Source of the DNA: an uncultured Oscillospiraceae bacterium
Lineage (GTDB): Bacteria; Bacillota; Clostridia; Oscillospirales; Oscillospiraceae
DNA: 22,818 bases
NCBI GenBank assembly: GCA_902497145.1
Contig: CABVDR010000039.1
Coordinates: 1-22,818 of the forward strand
Reading direction: 5' to 3'
In this document: positions 20,501 through 22,818 of the stretch, in pieces
Position numbering within the stretch: the stretch's first letter is position 1
Layout: each line of letters opens with the position of its first letter
The notes under the pieces: model-generated
Database searches by the model: none
Told to the model about the DNA's origin: nothing
The model's input: the letters and a program-made list of their open reading frames with translations, nothing else
Made by a program: the position numbers and the translations under genes

Positions 20501-22818
20501 ATGAGCGAACTCAAACGCACCCAGCTTTACGACGTACATGTGGCAGCCGGTGCCACCATGGTGGACTTCGGCGGGTGGGAAATGCCCATCAAGTACCCCA
20601 CCGACATCGTGGCCGAGCACCTGTACACCCGCAGCTTCTGCAGCCTGTTCGACGTCTCCCACATGGGCCGCATCCTGGTGGATGGTCCCCAGGCGGTCCC
20701 CTTCCTGCAGCACGTGCTCTCCAGCAACGTGATGGCTCTGGACGTGAACAAAGCCCAGTACGCCATCCTGCCCACCGAGACCGGTGGAGCGGTGGACGAC
20801 GCCTACCTCTACCGCTTTGAGGAGGATCGCTACCTGCTGGTGGTCAACGCGGCCAACACAGACAAGGATCTGGAGCACCTGCAGCGCCACATCCAGAGCT
20901 TTGACGCTAAGATGACCGTCATCACCGCCGACTGGGCTGCCATCGCCGTCCAGGGGCCCAAGTCCAAGGAGCTTCTCATGACCCTGTCCGGGGGCGAGAG
21001 CATCACCGAGCCCATGAAAAATGCCCTGAATACCCTGGAGCTGGAGGGCCACACCGTCCGGGTCGCCAAGACAGGCTACACCGGTGAGCCCATCGGCTAC
21101 GAGGTCTATGTCCCCAGCCAGGACGCCGTGTGGCTGTGGAACCGCCTGGTGGAGCTAGGCGCCCGTCCCGCCGGCCTGGGGGCCCGTGACACCCTGCGGC
21201 TGGAAGCTGGCATGCCTCTCTACGGCCATGAGCTGGGCCTGTGCCCCGACGGGACAGAAATCCCCATCTACGCCATCCCCCTGGCCCGGTTTGCCGTCAG
21301 CTTCTCCCCCGAGAAGGGCGACTTTGTGGGCCGGGAGCCCCTCCAGCGCCAGTATGACGCCTTCCGCAAGATCATGGACCGGGACTTTTCCGATCTGGAG
21401 CACTTGCCCCGGCGGGTGCGGCCCATCACACTGCTGGGCCGCGGCGTCATGCGGGCCGGGATGCCGGTATACCGGGGCGACGAGGCCATCGGCTTTGTGA
21501 CCAGCGGCACCATGGTCCCCTACTTCACCACCCAGGGCCAGGGCCTGGAGACCGAGATTTTGGAAAAGAGCGCCATGCGCTCCATCGGTCTGGCCTATAT
21601 CGCCAGCGATGTGCTGGATGACGACAAGGTGGAGATCGACGTGCGCGGCCGCCGCATCGCCGCGGTCATCCCCCCCTACCACATGCGGGGTGACGCGCCT
21701 CCCTACGCCCGTCCCATTCTCTACCAGGCTCCCGAGGAGGAGAAAGCTGCTGCCTCCGGCGACCGCCTGCCCAAGGCTCTGGATCTCATCGCCCAGGCCA
21801 CGGACAACCACCGCTGGCGCCAGGAGAAGTGCATCAACCTCATCCCTTCCGAGATGACTCCCTCCCGGGCAGTGCGGCTGCTCTCCGCCAGCGACCCGGC
21901 CTTCCGCTATGCAGAGCACAAGAAGGTAAAGAGCTTCTATGACGCGGATATCTTCTACTACCAGGGCACCGAGTTCATCGATCAGGTGGAGCAGCTGCTT
22001 ACCCAGGAGATGTGCACCTACCTGGGCTGCCGCGAGGCAGAGACCCGGGTCATCAGCGGCCAGATGTCCAACATGGCGGTGTTCTCCGCCCTTATGGACT
22101 TCAAAAACCGGCTCAACCGCAAGCAGACTCCCCAGCGTCTGGGCTACGTGCTCAACAACCACATCATCAAGGGCGGACACCTCAGCGCCCAGCCCATGGG
22201 CGCCCTCCACGACTACATCGCCGTGGACCCGGTCACCGAGCGCTCCGCTGTGGTGAACTTCCCCGTCTGCAAGGACAACATCTACAAGATCGATGTGGAG
22301 GAGACCAAGAAGGTCATCCAGCAGTATAAGCCCGAGCTCATCATCTTCGGCAAGAGCATGGTGCTGCACAAGGAGCCTGTGGCTGCGATCCGGCAGTTTG
22401 TGGATGAGCAGAACATCCCCACCACCATCATGTACGACATGGCCCATGTGCTGGGCCTCATCGGCGATCACTTCCAGAAGCCCTTTGAGGAGGGCGCGGA
22501 GATCGTCACCGGCTCCACCCACAAGACCTTCTTCGGTCCCCAGAGAGGTGTCATCGGCGTCAACTACGACAAGAGCGACCTAAAGTACGGCCTGTGGGAG
22601 ACCATCGAGACCCGCACCTTCCCCGGCAGCGTGTCCAACCACCACCTGGGCACCATGCTGGGTCTGCTGATGGCCGCCTACGAGATGAACCAGTTCAAGG
22701 ACGAGTATCAGAAGGCTGTGGTGGAAAATGCCAAGCACTTCGCCAAGTGCCTGAAGGCGGAGGGTTTGGACGTGGCGGGCGATCCCTTTGACAAGCAGGC
22801 TGTGCTTGAAGGGCGACT
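20501..22818 (+). CDS. GcvT-serine hydroxymethyltransferase fusion, C-terminus cut by window edge
   Basis: An open frame of 772 codons with no stop before the right edge. Residues 1-408 are a glycine-cleavage T-protein (aminomethyltransferase): FGGWEMPIKY, LFDVSHMGR, AVDDAYLYR (Asp99-Asp100, corresponding to the catalytic DD), VNAANTDKD and LGARDTLRLEAGMPLYGHEL. Residues about 409-425 are an acidic/Ala linker. From 426 a serine hydroxymethyltransferase-like PLP domain follows: INLIPSE (Glu451), FYYQGTEFID, YDMAHVLGL (Asp646, His649) and TGSTHKTFFGPQRG (PLP lysine Lys675). GcvT turns aminomethyl-lipoyl-GcvH plus THF into methylene-THF; SHMT uses methylene-THF and glycine to make serine. GGAGGG at 20488-20493 supports the start. 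Preceded by a glycine riboswitch. GC-rich, unlike the cassette before it. Roughly 80-130 residues should be missing. Confidence 0.9.
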   Translation, partial: MSELKRTQLYDVHVAAGATMVDFGGWEMPIKYPTDIVAEHLYTRSFCSLFDVSHMGRILVDGPQAVPFLQHVLSSNVMALDVNKAQYAILPTETGGAVDDAYLYRFEEDRYLLVVNAANTDKDLEHLQRHIQSFDAKMTVITADWAAIAVQGPKSKELLMTLSGGESITEPMKNALNTLELEGHTVRVAKTGYTGEPIGYEVYVPSQDAVWLWNRLVELGARPAGLGARDTLRLEAGMPLYGHELGLCPDGTEIPIYAIPLARFAVSFSPEKGDFVGREPLQRQYDAFRKIMDRDFSDLEHLPRRVRPITLLGRGVMRAGMPVYRGDEAIGFVTSGTMVPYFTTQGQGLETEILEKSAMRSIGLAYIASDVLDDDKVEIDVRGRRIAAVIPPYHMRGDAPPYARPILYQAPEEEKAAASGDRLPKALDLIAQATDNHRWRQEKCINLIPSEMTPSRAVRLLSASDPAFRYAEHKKVKSFYDADIFYYQGTEFIDQVEQLLTQEMCTYLGCREAETRVISGQMSNMAVFSALMDFKNRLNRKQTPQRLGYVLNNHIIKGGHLSAQPMGALHDYIAVDPVTERSAVVNFPVCKDNIYKIDVEETKKVIQQYKPELIIFGKSMVLHKEPVAAIRQFVDEQNIPTTIMYDMAHVLGLIGDHFQKPFEEGAEIVTGSTHKTFFGPQRGVIGVNYDKSDLKYGLWETIETRTFPGSVSNHHLGTMLGLLMAAYEMNQFKDEYQKAVVENAKHFAKCLKAEGLDVAGDPFDKQAVLEGR

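Noticed and set aside
21155..22522. A 455-residue minus-strand frame opposite the GcvT-SHMT fusion
   Set aside because: The plus-strand frame carries conserved motifs along its whole length; the antisense product is low-complexity Gly/His/Val/Leu.
1..22818. CRISPR arrays, tRNA or rRNA genes, insertion sequences and phage genes
   Set aside because: None seen: no regularly spaced repeats, no cloverleaf or rRNA-like stretch recognised, and no transposase or integrase motifs in any frame.

Overview
The window looks like a chromosomal segment of a GC-rich, spore-forming Firmicute, most likely a gut clostridium of the Oscillospiraceae type (Flavonifractor/Lawsonibacter-like). That placement is inference. 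It rests on AGGAGG-type ribosome binding sites at most starts, many rho-independent terminators, a PdaB-type sporulation deacetylase, and GC-rich coding sequence with AT-rich promoters. No rRNA, tRNA, CRISPR array, transposase or phage gene was seen.

Region 1 (1-3735): a leftward operon of a PrpF-family isomerase, a MatC-type dicarboxylate transporter and the first 38 codons of an aconitase-like hydratase, with a divergent LysR regulator. The layout resembles E. coli ybhD/ybhH-ybhI-ybhJ and suggests uptake and isomerisation/hydration of a small unsaturated di- or tricarboxylate. Region 2 (3757-10225): a second, related LysR gene lies tail-to-tail with the first across a bidirectional terminator. 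It is divergent from a rightward operon of a YfcC/DcuC-type transporter, an M28-like metallopeptidase, an M20 amidohydrolase and an arginase-family ureohydrolase, which ends at a strong hairpin. Together they look like a pathway that imports an arginine- or guanidino-containing peptide or conjugate, trims it and releases urea. A stand-alone PdaB-like polysaccharide deacetylase follows (10284-11063).

Region 3 (about 11230-20140) is by eye more AT-rich than its surroundings and is self-contained: KduD-like SDR, Gfo/Idh/MocA dehydrogenase, xylose-isomerase-like TIM barrel, a complete tripartite tricarboxylate transporter (TctC, TctB, TctA), a HIT protein, a previously hidden PfkB kinase pseudogene, a terminator, then lacI and a second PfkB-like gene. 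It reads as a catabolic cassette for a carboxylated sugar. Both sugar-kinase genes are abnormal: the first is broken by an in-frame stop, an internal deletion and a frameshift; the second is an intact reading frame lacking all three PfkB signature motifs. LacI-type operator-like sequences recur at the two promoters of the cassette.

Region 4 (20173-22818): a promoter, a tandem glycine riboswitch with a terminator, and a gene running off the right edge that fuses a glycine-cleavage T-protein (GcvT) to a serine hydroxymethyltransferase-like domain. This gene has no stop in the window. The fusion would couple methylene-THF production from one glycine to serine synthesis from another, under direct glycine control.
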